A DNA stretch of 36,511 bases, from positions 1-36,511 of the forward strand of contig JABGQJ010000006.1 in assembly GCA_018648945.1 (NCBI GenBank), in the 5' to 3' direction. This document shows, piece after piece, positions 22,379-31,227 of this stretch. The notes below the pieces were generated by a model that ran no database searches, was not told the origin of the DNA, and saw only the letters and a program-made list of their open reading frames with translations. Made by a program: the position numbers and the translations under genes. Position 1 is the first letter of the stretch; every line of letters begins with the position of its first letter. The stretch is from Victivallales bacterium (GTDB lineage Bacteria; Verrucomicrobiota; Lentisphaeria; Oligosphaerales; Lenti-02).

Positions 22379-24328
22379 ATGAATACAAAATCCAAAGCCT
22401 TGCGGACGTACCTCTTCTCGATCGGCGGGCTCATCGTGATCGGCGCGCTGATCATCGCCGTGAACCTGATTCTCGGCGCGCTCAATGTGCGCTGGGACTG
22501 CACCGAGGAGAATATGCACACCCTCGCCAAGGGCACCCGGCAGACGCTGGCCGACCTGGCGAAGGGGGACGAGACGGTAGCCATCCGCTTCTACTTCTCC
22601 CGCGATGTGGCCGAGCTGCCTCCGGCAGTCAAGAACTACGCGCGGCGGGTCGAAGACCTGCTCAAGGAGTACAAGCGCTATGGCAAAGGGAAGGTCAGTG
22701 TCGCCAAGCTCAATCCCGAGCCGGATTCCGATGCCGAGGATTCCGCCCGCCTGGATCGAGTGCCGTCCCAGCCGATCGGCTTCGATATGTACTACTTCGG
22801 ACTCGCGGTGACCTGTCTCGAGGAAACCGAGACCATTGCCAGACTCTCCCCCCAACGCGAAAACGCGCTGGAGTACGAGATCACGCGCGCCATCCATCGC
22901 GTGCTCAATCCCGACAAGCCTCGCATCGGCGTGATCAGTTCGCTGCCCGTGATGGGCGCGAAGAACCAGAACCCCATGATGGCCATGCGCGGCATGGGGC
23001 AAACGCCTCCCTGGGCCTTCGTCCAGTATCTTCAGCAGGACTATGAGGTCGAGGAGATCCCCAAGGACAGCGATCTCATCGCTGGCGAGATCGATGTCCT
23101 GCTGATCGTCCACCCGAAGGACCTGAGTGACGCGTTGCTGTACGCCATCGACCAGTACCTGCTCCGGGGTGGTCGCATCATCGCCTTCATGGATCCCTTG
23201 AGCCTGCTTGGGCAACAGAAGCCGAACCCCCAGATGATGGGGGCACCCCCTCCCCCCGACCAACCGTCCTCCCTCGGTCCCCTGCTTGCCGCCTGGGGCG
23301 TCGAGCTTGAAGGAATGGCAGACGAGCCCAGCGTCATCGCCGACACCAAGTTCATGTTGCGGATTCCCACCCCCGTGCCCGGCCGGCCAGAACAGGTTCT
23401 ACCCACTGTGATCGACCTCGGTCAAGAGGCGGTGAACGAGGACGAAATCGCGATCAGCACGCTGACGCATATCCGTTGGGTGAGTGGCGGCAGCTTCCGC
23501 TTCACAGGTGAAACGGGCTTGACCCGAGTCGTTCTGCTCTCCTCCTCCGACAAGGCTGGCTTCGTGGAGCCTTACCAGGCGAAATTCCTCGACCCGACGA
23601 CCGGGGGCCGCATCCGGGACGGGCTCAAGATCGACAACACCACACATGCTCTGGGCGTCCGCCTCGAGGGCACGTTCACCACGGCCTTCCCCGACGGGAA
23701 GCCGGGCGACAAAAGTGGCGAGGAAGACGACAAGGAAGAGAAGAAGGAGAGCGGTCTGAAGAAATCCACGGGGGCCGCTCAAGTCGTCCTGCTGGCCGAT
23801 TCGGACATGCTTGCCGACCCCTTCGCCTTCCAGCAGCAACGGAACTTCCAGGGACGTCCCGAATACACCAACAACAACCTCGCTCTGCTCCTCAACTTCC
23901 TGGAGTGGTTGGCCGGCGACGAGAACCTGATCTCGTTGCGCAGCCGCGGCATCAAGCGTCGCCCCTTGCAGCGCTTCAATGACATGCTCGCCGACGCCCA
24001 GGAGGACTACCAGGCCGAGCAGAAGCGCCTGGACGGGGAAGCGACGGCAGCCCGCGAGAGGCTGCAGAAACTCATGGAGAAGAATCCTCCAGTGCGAGGC
24101 AGAAGGTACCATCTGTCCCCGGAGATGGAGGAAGAGATCAAGAACCTTGAGAAGAAGCAGGAAGGGACCGAGAAGCGCAAGAAGGAGCTCCGCAAAGAGT
24201 ACCGGCGTGGCGTCGAAGACCTACAGAAGCGCCTGATGTTCATAAACATCGGCCTGATGCCTCTGGTGGTGGCCCTGGTGGGCATCGCCTTGGGCCTGAT
24301 CAAGCGCAGGAGGACCATGCGCAAATGA
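22379..24328 (+). CDS. GldG-like ABC transporter auxiliary protein
   Basis: I place the start at ATG 22379 (649 residues). An in-frame ATG at 22367 touches AGGAGG (22361-22366) with no spacer and cannot easily be used, whereas 22379 is 12 nt away. One membrane segment lies at about 11-35 (TYLFSIGGLIVIGALIIAVNL), and one at the C-terminus (FINIGLMPLVVALVGIALGL). The large region between is extracytoplasmic and matches the ABC_transp_aux family: IRFYFSRDVAELPPAVKNYA, then RIGVISSLP and LLIVHPKDLSDALLYAIDQ. Residues 555-625 form a charged coiled coil. The family is required with GldA/GldF, but its biochemical role is unknown. It overlaps the next gene by ATGA. Confidence 0.88.
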   Translation: MNTKSKALRTYLFSIGGLIVIGALIIAVNLILGALNVRWDCTEENMHTLAKGTRQTLADLAKGDETVAIRFYFSRDVAELPPAVKNYARRVEDLLKEYKRYGKGKVSVAKLNPEPDSDAEDSARLDRVPSQPIGFDMYYFGLAVTCLEETETIARLSPQRENALEYEITRAIHRVLNPDKPRIGVISSLPVMGAKNQNPMMAMRGMGQTPPWAFVQYLQQDYEVEEIPKDSDLIAGEIDVLLIVHPKDLSDALLYAIDQYLLRGGRIIAFMDPLSLLGQQKPNPQMMGAPPPPDQPSSLGPLLAAWGVELEGMADEPSVIADTKFMLRIPTPVPGRPEQVLPTVIDLGQEAVNEDEIAISTLTHIRWVSGGSFRFTGETGLTRVVLLSSSDKAGFVEPYQAKFLDPTTGGRIRDGLKIDNTTHALGVRLEGTFTTAFPDGKPGDKSGEEDDKEEKKESGLKKSTGAAQVVLLADSDMLADPFAFQQQRNFQGRPEYTNNNLALLLNFLEWLAGDENLISLRSRGIKRRPLQRFNDMLADAQEDYQAEQKRLDGEATAARERLQKLMEKNPPVRGRRYHLSPEMEEEIKNLEKKQEGTEKRKKELRKEYRRGVEDLQKRLMFINIGLMPLVVALVGIALGLIKRRRTMRK

Positions 24329-25479
24329 AGAACAAGCAATTACTGACTCTGGCGATCATTACCCTAGTGCTCCTTGCGGTTGGCATCTGGATGACTACCT
24401 CCCGCAACAGTGCCTGGCAGGGCGAGGGGACCGGGGCAAAGATCATCCCCGACTTGGATATCAACAAGGTGACCAAGTTGGCCGTGCAAGGGCCCGAGGC
24501 GACGGTGACGGTCGAATTCAAGAACGACATCTGGGGCGTGGTTGAGCGAGATGGCTATCCTGCGAAGTACGCCACCCTGATCACCTTCCTCGAGGATCTC
24601 CGGGATTTGACCGTAGCCCAGCCCGTAGCGGCAGGGGAGAGCCAGTACGGCAGACTCAAGCTGAATAGCCTGGGCAAGGACGATGCCGGCACCCTGGTTA
24701 CGGTCACCGCCGACGATGGCTCCGAGGTGGTCTCGCTGATCTTCGGCAAGGACCACAAGGGAGGCGGGCGGTATCTGCGTGCCAAGGACGGCAAGAGCGT
24801 GATGCTGATCTCCAAGAGCTTCTACCAGCTTGGGCAGAAGGCGAGCAGTTGGCTGGCCGAGGAGTTTTTCAAGGTCGGCGATGTGAAGGAGGCAACCCTC
24901 TCGGCAGACGGCAAGGAACTGTGGAAGGTCTCGCGGGAGAAGGAAAGCGACGAGCTCCAACTGGCTGGTGACATTGCCGCCGAGAAGGAAGTGGACACCA
25001 GCACGCTCAGCCGCGTCAAGAGCGCCTTCTCCTCGGCCCGCTTCAGTGACGTGGCCAGCCGTTCGGGCACGAAGCCCGAGGACAGCGGCTTGGACAAGGC
25101 CAAGACGTACGTGGTGCGCGAGTTCAAGGGCATGGTCCACACCATCGTGATCGGCAAAAAGAACGACGAAGGCAAGTACTGGGTCACGGTCGCCGCCAGC
25201 TATGACGGGCCGGCCGAGCGCCCCCCTGTCAAGGACGAGAAGCCCGAGGACAAGGAGCGCAATGACAAGGAGTTCGCCGAGAACCTGGCCAAAAGCCAGA
25301 AGGATGCAGCGGACCTCAACGCACGCACGAAGGACTGGGTCTATCAGATGGACAGCTGGTCGGTGGACGGCGTGGTCAAGACTCGGGACGAGCTTCTCAA
25401 GGACAAGCCGAAGCCCAAGAAGGACGAGGCCAAGGAGGACGAGGCCAAGAAGGACGAGCCCAAGAAGGACGAGAAGTAG
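24325..25479 (+). CDS. DUF4340 domain membrane-anchored protein
   Basis: The protein has 384 residues. The ATG at 24325 overlaps the preceding TGA. A single N-terminal membrane anchor (LLTLAIITLVLLAVGIWM) precedes an extracytoplasmic domain. WGVVERDGYPAKYATLITFL followed by LRDLTVAQPV is the DUF4340 signature, and a second similar module follows (ELWKVSREKESDELQLAGD). DUF4340 proteins usually follow GldG-like genes and are thought to act with that transporter. The last 20 residues are an EAKKD-type charged repeat. It closes the operon; a strong hairpin follows about 50 nt later. Confidence 0.87.
   Translation: MKNKQLLTLAIITLVLLAVGIWMTTSRNSAWQGEGTGAKIIPDLDINKVTKLAVQGPEATVTVEFKNDIWGVVERDGYPAKYATLITFLEDLRDLTVAQPVAAGESQYGRLKLNSLGKDDAGTLVTVTADDGSEVVSLIFGKDHKGGGRYLRAKDGKSVMLISKSFYQLGQKASSWLAEEFFKVGDVKEATLSADGKELWKVSREKESDELQLAGDIAAEKEVDTSTLSRVKSAFSSARFSDVASRSGTKPEDSGLDKAKTYVVREFKGMVHTIVIGKKNDEGKYWVTVAASYDGPAERPPVKDEKPEDKERNDKEFAENLAKSQKDAADLNARTKDWVYQMDSWSVDGVVKTRDELLKDKPKPKKDEAKEDEAKKDEPKKDEK
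25417..25473 (+). repeat. 15-nt charged repeat at the end of the DUF4340 gene
   Basis: Nearly four copies of a 15-nt unit encode KKDEA-like pentapeptides (KKDEA, KEDEA, KKDEP, KKDE) up to the penultimate codon. Such a charged tail is probably disordered in the periplasm. Confidence 0.8.
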
Positions 25480-25530
25480 CGGTCTTGGCCCACTCGACTT
25501 GGTTCCCGGCGTCGAATCACTAGGGTAGTA

Positions 25531-25560
25531 GCGTCCGTTGCGGAAGTCCGCAGCGGGCGC
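25531..25560 (+). terminator. 13-bp GC-rich hairpin between the Gld operon and the lipoprotein gene
   Basis: Arms 25531-25543 and 25548-25560 pair over 13 positions (two G-U) around an AAGT loop. It lies 51 nt after the DUF4340 stop and 27 nt before the next start. No T-run follows, so it could be a terminator or a structured leader of the lipoprotein mRNA. Confidence 0.45.
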
Positions 25561-25587
25561 GAATGGTAACGGACTAGGCGGAACGGC

Positions 25588-28527
25588 GTGAAACAGAGCG
25601 AGCGATATCGACTTCGGCCTGGCCGGCGCGCGGGTGCGTACCGGTGGCGGGTGCTCATCCCCGTTTCCCTGGCCCTACTACTGGTCGGCTGCGAGTGGTC
25701 GGATCGATCCTCGGCGCGGGATGGGCGAGAGGAACGTTGGCAGCGGCAGGGCCGCTGCCTGGTACAGATCCCCTTCCAGGTTCCGGCGTCGGCAGCGGCC
25801 AGAACGCTGCGCTTTGAGCGGCAGGCACTGAAGACTCACCGTCTCTACCTGCGGTCACGGACTGATCGCGATGACTTCCTCTATATCGACTACACGGGCG
25901 AGATGTGGCGACGAGGCGAGTCGGTCGGGCACCTGCGGAGATGGGGCGAGCTGGTCCTGGCGGAGGACCGGGTCACGCTCTACGTGGACGGGCACCGCAT
26001 CACCCAGCCCACGGCGACGTGGAATGTATACTGGGAAACCACTGAAGAGAACGCCCCACCCCTGACCAGCTCCCTGCATGCAAGGACCGAAGTCACCGAC
26101 GGGTTCATGCGCCATGTTCTGGCGTCAGCACCCTGCAAACAGGTGGAGGGCAATATGGCCCTGGCCCAGCATGGCGGCGGCATGGCTCGGGACGAGAGCG
26201 AAATGCACAGCTATGACTTCCAGCGCGCGGCGAACCCATTCTCCGTGCGCGGCTCCGGCGGCGGGGCGCTCGTCTACGGCGAACCCACCTGGACAGAGTA
26301 CCTGGCGGAGGCCCGTTTCTACTTCGGCATTCCCAAGACCGGCCATGTGGTAGACCGCAACACCGTCCCCACCGACACGGATATGCTGGTCAGCCAGGGG
26401 AACAAGGACGGGCTGCAGATCGCCTTTGGCTGGGTGGGGATCGAACGGCGCTTCTGTCTTCTCTCCCGCCAAGGGGATGCAGCCTGGGAGGTCCTCGCCA
26501 GGCACCAGCGAGGACGTCCCCCCCTTACCAACTGGGTCCGCATCGGCATCGCGGTGCGCGACGGCTGCCGGGTCGAGGGGTGGCTCGACGGCGCCCGGGT
26601 GCTGCGGACCACCCTCGATGAACGCCTTACCGGGCCGTGCCGAGTCTCGACGGGAGCGGGACTGGTCGAGCTGGACGATGTGCGGATCCATTCCTTGCCT
26701 CTCCCCCCCCCCGCACCCCAGCCTCTGCTGGTCACGAGCCGGGCCTTTGCCGGCAAGCAGGAGAAGAACAAGGCCGACCCGACCCAATTTGGCCAATGGG
26801 CAACGGGCAACGATACCTTCAGGCCCTTCCTGGCCCCCAGAGAGGACGGCGGCGGGGCGGGCATCCGTACGCGGCAGCCTCTGATCGGTCCGTGGCAATA
26901 TGACTCCCGCCCCTACGACGAACGCCTGGGCGAATTGCCACCCAGCCACTACCGCTACCTCGTCACCCAGGCCAGTCTCGACACCCCCGCCCCCGGGTCC
27001 GGCCAGATCCTGGCCAGTCTCGACGCCGTGCGGGATGCCAAGGGGTGGACCCTGAACATCCCGGGGTGGAAGCAGGACAAGCCCCTCTTCCCGCTTCGCT
27101 TCCGGCGCACCGAGCAAGGGCAGATCGAGGCCCAATGCGCCGGGGTCTGGACTGCCACCGGCCTTCGGGCAGCTGGCAGTGTGCGCCTGGGCGTCGTGCG
27201 CCTCCGTTCCCGGGAAGGCATCCTCGTCGCCCCGCGCCCGGAGCACCACCGCATCTCCTGCGACAACCTGTACAACGAGTTCTTCGAGGAAGCGCCGACC
27301 GACTGGGCGTGGCTCGATGGCGCCTTCCGCATGGATGCCCGCTGGGCGTGCCAGGACCAGTGGAACTTCCTGGCCTGCGGCTCCACGGGCGTCCCCATGA
27401 TGGTCAGCAAGCGCCACTTCGCGGGCGAGCAACTCCATGAGTACTTCGTCTCCCAGCGCCCGGTCATGCCGTGGGACGCGGGGGACGCCTCCTTCCAGTA
27501 CGATCCGGACTCGGACCGCCAGAACAAGTTCCCTATCCTCATCGCCAATGAGGGCTGGTACATCCGCCGCGACCTCAACCTGTCCCTGTGCAGCGACGGG
27601 CGGAACCCGCTGTCCGGCTACGCCATCCTGCTCGGGGCCGACGACAATCAGGAAACCCGACTGCTCCGCAAGGGCGTGGTCGTGGCCCGTACGAGCGACC
27701 CGGCATTCCTCTTCCCAACCCAGGCAGGATTCGGCGTCGTCCACTATTTCTGGCGGCGCATTTCGGTGTGGAAGAAGCAGGGCCGCCTGCGCGTCTGGAT
27801 CAACGACCGGCCCGCCTTCGATTTCACCGACCCCGAACCGATTCCCGCGGGCCACGTGGCCTTCTGGTCGGTGCGCAACGGCTTCGCCATCACCAAGGCA
27901 TCCTCCCTGGCCGAATCCGTCTCCTGGCGGCCCGATGTGCTCTACGTGCCGCCCGTGGTCGCCGCCGCCAACGGCTGGACAGCGCTGGCGACCGACGCCA
28001 CGCGCGTCGTCCAGACGGAGGGCGACAATGTCACCTTCGCCCGAACGTCGGAGGCAGGCTTCGCGGCGGTGCGCTACCACTTGCGCCCGTCGCTGACCCT
28101 GTATGAGACCCCGGTGCTCGAACTGCCGCTGAAGCTGGACGCTGGCGTGGCCCTGAACCTGCACGTCCACACCAGCGTTGGCTCCTTCCTCGTGCCCGTG
28201 ACCGCTCCCAGCACGGGAATGAAGGCCCTGTTGACCCCCGACTTCGAGCGCGGCGAGTGCTTCCGCCTGCCGGACCTGACCGAGTCCGTCGTCCGTACAC
28301 GCTACTTGCTCACCGAGACCGACTTCAGCCAAGGCCGCCTGCGCTGTGACCTCCGCCGCGGAATCACCCGCTTGCGGGGCGACACCAAGGGCGTGCGCCT
28401 GCTCTCCCTGACCTTGGGGAACAGCAGCAACAAGGACTACCTCCTAGCGGGCGCGTTGGGCGACCCGTCCACGAGCCATTTCACGGTGGGAAAACCCGTC
28501 TTCCGGACCGAGGAGAGCGCTCCTTGA
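25588..28527 (+). CDS. Large lipoprotein with predicted beta-sandwich modules, unknown function
   Basis: The protein has 979 residues from GTG 25588. A basic stretch precedes a hydrophobic run ending in the lipobox LLVG-C (C at about 35), so it should be a lipoprotein. I recognise no family. The composition suggests several concanavalin/LamG-like regions: about 80-160 (DDFLYIDYTGEMWRRG, VTLYVDGHRI), 230-370 (NWVRIGIAVRDG, VEGWLDGARVL, LVELDDVRIHS) and 560-790 (FFEEAPTDWAWLDGAF, ISVWKKQGRLRVWINDRPAF, AFWSVRNGFAITKAS). The last 150 residues look like another beta domain. There are no catalytic motifs I can name. It overlaps the next gene, an O-antigen ligase-like protein, by 4 nt, so a role in binding or handling surface polysaccharide is plausible. 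A C10 tract lies at codons 372-375. Confidence 0.75.
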   Translation: MKQSERYRLRPGRRAGAYRWRVLIPVSLALLLVGCEWSDRSSARDGREERWQRQGRCLVQIPFQVPASAAARTLRFERQALKTHRLYLRSRTDRDDFLYIDYTGEMWRRGESVGHLRRWGELVLAEDRVTLYVDGHRITQPTATWNVYWETTEENAPPLTSSLHARTEVTDGFMRHVLASAPCKQVEGNMALAQHGGGMARDESEMHSYDFQRAANPFSVRGSGGGALVYGEPTWTEYLAEARFYFGIPKTGHVVDRNTVPTDTDMLVSQGNKDGLQIAFGWVGIERRFCLLSRQGDAAWEVLARHQRGRPPLTNWVRIGIAVRDGCRVEGWLDGARVLRTTLDERLTGPCRVSTGAGLVELDDVRIHSLPLPPPAPQPLLVTSRAFAGKQEKNKADPTQFGQWATGNDTFRPFLAPREDGGGAGIRTRQPLIGPWQYDSRPYDERLGELPPSHYRYLVTQASLDTPAPGSGQILASLDAVRDAKGWTLNIPGWKQDKPLFPLRFRRTEQGQIEAQCAGVWTATGLRAAGSVRLGVVRLRSREGILVAPRPEHHRISCDNLYNEFFEEAPTDWAWLDGAFRMDARWACQDQWNFLACGSTGVPMMVSKRHFAGEQLHEYFVSQRPVMPWDAGDASFQYDPDSDRQNKFPILIANEGWYIRRDLNLSLCSDGRNPLSGYAILLGADDNQETRLLRKGVVVARTSDPAFLFPTQAGFGVVHYFWRRISVWKKQGRLRVWINDRPAFDFTDPEPIPAGHVAFWSVRNGFAITKASSLAESVSWRPDVLYVPPVVAAANGWTALATDATRVVQTEGDNVTFARTSEAGFAAVRYHLRPSLTLYETPVLELPLKLDAGVALNLHVHTSVGSFLVPVTAPSTGMKALLTPDFERGECFRLPDLTESVVRTRYLLTETDFSQGRLRCDLRRGITRLRGDTKGVRLLSLTLGNSSNKDYLLAGALGDPSTSHFTVGKPVFRTEESAP
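26703..26712 (+). repeat. C10 homopolymer inside the lipoprotein gene
   Basis: Ten consecutive C encode part of LPLPPPAP. Runs of this length are prone to slipped-strand mutation; gain or loss of one base would shift the frame of a surface protein. Phase variation is inference, and read-level evidence would be needed. Confidence 0.6.
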
Positions 28528-30278
28528 CCCGCCATTGGGACATCGTCCGCAACATCGTGCTTGCCGTGGTTCTGGCCGTGGCCATGCTGTCATGGTCTCC
28601 CGGCGCGGCCTTCAGCACCACCGGGGAGCAGCTCTCGACCGGGGTTCCGCTCCCGACGGTAGCCCTGCTGCTGGGGCTCCTGGCCATCTTTGCGTGCTCC
28701 CCTTCGCGCCCTTTCCCGCTCGTCCCTTGGCCGGTCGCCATCGCCGTCATGACTGCCTCGTGCGGCCTCCTCGGCGCGGGGCGCGCCCATCTGCCCACCA
28801 CACTCAAGGAATTGATTCAGCTCGGTGAGATCACGCTCGTATCCATCTGGCTGGTGCAGTTCGGCACGCGACGGCATGTGCGGTCGGTCTGTGTTCGGGT
28901 GTTCGCTGTCTTGGGGGTGCTCCTTCTACTGCTCGGCGCCACTGGGCAGCTCGCCTTGGTGGGGCTGAGCCCAGCCAAGTGGGGTGCCTTCACCGCCGTC
29001 GCGGCGCCCTTCGTCGTGCTGGTGATGGGTCGGTCCTGCCCTTGGCTGGCCGTGATCCCAGGCGTGCTGGCGGGGCTGGCCTTCGGGCATGCGGGCCCCC
29101 TTCTGGTCTGGTGTGGCGTGGTGGCCGTGAGCGGCGTCTTGTTGGGGCGGCGCCATCTGCTGGTGCTTCTCGCCGTGCCAGTGGCCATTGCCATATCGCT
29201 GCTGCCATCCCGCCCGGATGCGTGGGGACGGCTGAGCCCAGGCTACGACGCGACCCACCTCAAGCGTTCGGTGATCGAGAGCAAGTTGGCGGGAAGCAGT
29301 CCCTACCGACTGCCCTTCGGCGCTGGCTTCGGCCAGTACAAATCCGCCATCAACCGCCTGCGCGTCTACGGTGCGCAGGAGCCTCACCCGGCCGACAGGA
29401 AGATCCCCCAGGACGGCAACAGCCAGTACCTCGTCACCCTGGTCGAGTCGGGCGTCCTGGGATTCCTCGGCTTTGGCCTGATGCTGTTCCTGGCGGCGGT
29501 CGCGGCCTTCCGCCGCCAGCCGCGGGACACTGCCGGGGAGGCGGGAGAACGGGTCTGCGTGGCCTGTGCGATCGTGGCGCTCGCGGCGGCGAGCGTGTTT
29601 GCCGTCACGGTTTCGCGAGGGCTTGGCATCTGGCTGGGGATACTTCTGGGCCTGGCCTTCGACTCCACCCAACTGCCCAGCCTGCGCCGTCGGTTGCTGC
29701 GGGTCGGCACCTGCTGGGGCACGGTCCTCCTTCTGCTCGGGCTCTCGCTGACGCTGAACGCGACCAGTTCGCGCCGCTGGCCGAGCCGCGCCAACCGCCT
29801 TGCCAGCAGCCTGTACAACGTCACCGCAACCACAATCGGCCCGAGGATTGTCGTCCTGCAAGACATCTATGCGGGCAACACCCGGAATGTGCTCACGGTC
29901 GAGGCGGAGGACGCATCCGAGACCATGGCGCCCTTTACCGTGGTGCGGACCGATGGCGCTTCGGGCGAGGCGGCCCTGGCCATCCCTGAGGACCGAGGAA
30001 ACGGCCGAGGGCGAGCGACGCTCGAGCTCCAAGTCCCCGCGCCCGGACGCTATATCCTCTTTGCGCGCGTCTTCTGGGCCGATGGTTGCGGCAATAGCAC
30101 GGCGTTTCGCATCGGTCAGCAGGAAATCCGGCTGGCGGACGATCTCTACCGCCGCTGGCACCAGGTGGAGGGAGCCGTGCCGATCAAGCTCCCCGCCGGG
30201 AATGTCCTGTTGGAGGTGGTCAACCTGGAAGATGGCGTGATGCTCGACTACGTGGGCCTGCGCTTGCTGGAGAACTGA
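28524..30278 (+). CDS. O-antigen ligase/polymerase-like protein with C-terminal carbohydrate-binding-like domain
   Basis: The protein has 584 residues. The TTG start at 28524 overlaps the preceding TGA and is 9 nt behind AGGAG, so it is translationally coupled to the lipoprotein. About ten membrane helices cover residues 8-420. The loop around 260-310 (FGAGFGQYKSAINRLRVYG, then DGNSQYLVTLVESGVLGFLG) fits the Wzy/WaaL pattern of a large periplasmic loop followed by an ESG-x-LG helix. Residues about 455-584 form a soluble domain (TVEAEDASETM, LQVPAPGRYILFARVFW, LDYVGLRLLEN) like CBM6/CBM35 beta-sandwiches. Wzy/WaaL proteins polymerise or ligate undecaprenyl-linked glycans in the periplasm. The C-terminal fusion is unusual. 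No glycosyltransferases are adjacent. Confidence 0.78.
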   Translation: MTRHWDIVRNIVLAVVLAVAMLSWSPGAAFSTTGEQLSTGVPLPTVALLLGLLAIFACSPSRPFPLVPWPVAIAVMTASCGLLGAGRAHLPTTLKELIQLGEITLVSIWLVQFGTRRHVRSVCVRVFAVLGVLLLLLGATGQLALVGLSPAKWGAFTAVAAPFVVLVMGRSCPWLAVIPGVLAGLAFGHAGPLLVWCGVVAVSGVLLGRRHLLVLLAVPVAIAISLLPSRPDAWGRLSPGYDATHLKRSVIESKLAGSSPYRLPFGAGFGQYKSAINRLRVYGAQEPHPADRKIPQDGNSQYLVTLVESGVLGFLGFGLMLFLAAVAAFRRQPRDTAGEAGERVCVACAIVALAAASVFAVTVSRGLGIWLGILLGLAFDSTQLPSLRRRLLRVGTCWGTVLLLLGLSLTLNATSSRRWPSRANRLASSLYNVTATTIGPRIVVLQDIYAGNTRNVLTVEAEDASETMAPFTVVRTDGASGEAALAIPEDRGNGRGRATLELQVPAPGRYILFARVFWADGCGNSTAFRIGQQEIRLADDLYRRWHQVEGAVPIKLPAGNVLLEVVNLEDGVMLDYVGLRLLEN

Positions 30279-30363
30279 CTCCGCAGCACGCGTGACTTCC
30301 TCTCCCTGTTCGCCTATATTTGGGAAGCGCCGCCCCCGTCCCCTCCGCCACGAGCGAAACGTA

Positions 30364-31227
30364 GTGAACCCACACCTAATCGTAGTCACCGAGTACGCCA
30401 AGACCGTCTTCGAGATCGGACTCCTTGCCTTCCTGGTCTACCAGGCACTGCGGTTCGTGCGCGGCACCCGTGCCGCGATGGTGCTGGCGGGACTGGGGGT
30501 CACGCTCGCCGCCATGACGATCCTGGCGGAGGTGTTCGAGTTGGAGGTGATCGACTGGATTCTCAGTCGGCTGTGGACATTCCTGGCTCTCTCTCTCCTG
30601 ATCATCTTCCATCCGGAGATCCGCCGCGCCTTCGCCGAGCTCGGTCGGCAACAGAGCCGGTTGCGCATCGGCCGCAATGCCCGGCGCAGCGTCGATCTGG
30701 TGAGCACGCTGGTGGACGCGACCTACTACCTGGCCGACCACCGCATCGGGGCCCTGATTGCCGTCGAGCAGAGCATCGGCATGCGCTCCTACACCGAGAC
30801 GGGAACCTATATCAACGCCCCCGTTTCCAGCAAGCTGCTGAGCACAATCTTCTTCCCGAACACGCCGCTGCATGATGGCGGCGTGGTGATCCGAGCGAAC
30901 ACGCTGGTCGCCGCAGGCTGCATTTTCCCCCTCACCCAAGGCGCCGACCAGCACCGTAGCCTGGGCACTCGGCACCGGGCGGGAGTCGGCATCAGCGAGG
31001 AAACCGATGCCGTCGTCATCATCGCCTCCGAGGAGTCGGGCACGGTGAGCCTGGCCTACCGAGGGCGCTTGATCCGCGGCGTGGAGCGCGAGCGCCTCCG
31101 CCGTCATCTCACGAACTGGCTCGTGAAGCCGGAGATCCGCAAGGAGCGCGGCAATGTTCCCCTCCTGAGCCTCGAAGATACGGTGATGGACTTCGACACC
31201 TTTTCCGACGAGGGCGGCGAAGGATGA
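30364..31227 (+). CDS. cdaA: Diadenylate cyclase CdaA
   Basis: The protein has 287 residues from GTG 30364. The frame is open further upstream to GTG 30292, but those residues are not CdaA-like. Three membrane helices occur at about 12-30, 36-56 and 66-83, then HPEIRRAFAELGR. The DAC domain has LHDGGVVIR (about 168-176) and LGTRHRAGVG (about 200), the two nucleotide-binding motifs (DGA-type and RHR) needed to make c-di-AMP from two ATP. SEESGTVSLAYRGRL closes the domain. It overlaps the YbbR gene by ATGA, the standard cdaA-cdaR order. c-di-AMP controls osmolyte and potassium balance and cell-wall state in many bacteria. The usual third gene, glmM, is absent here. Confidence 0.95.
   Translation: MNPHLIVVTEYAKTVFEIGLLAFLVYQALRFVRGTRAAMVLAGLGVTLAAMTILAEVFELEVIDWILSRLWTFLALSLLIIFHPEIRRAFAELGRQQSRLRIGRNARRSVDLVSTLVDATYYLADHRIGALIAVEQSIGMRSYTETGTYINAPVSSKLLSTIFFPNTPLHDGGVVIRANTLVAAGCIFPLTQGADQHRSLGTRHRAGVGISEETDAVVIIASEESGTVSLAYRGRLIRGVERERLRRHLTNWLVKPEIRKERGNVPLLSLEDTVMDFDTFSDEGGEG

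Noticed and set aside
26125..28332. 735-residue open frame on the minus strand
   Set aside because: It is antisense to the lipoprotein gene, which has a lipobox and is coupled to the next gene; the antisense translation has no domain or start site.
28926..30401. 491-residue open frame on the minus strand
   Set aside because: It is antisense to the ligase-like gene and has an improbable hydrophilic composition.
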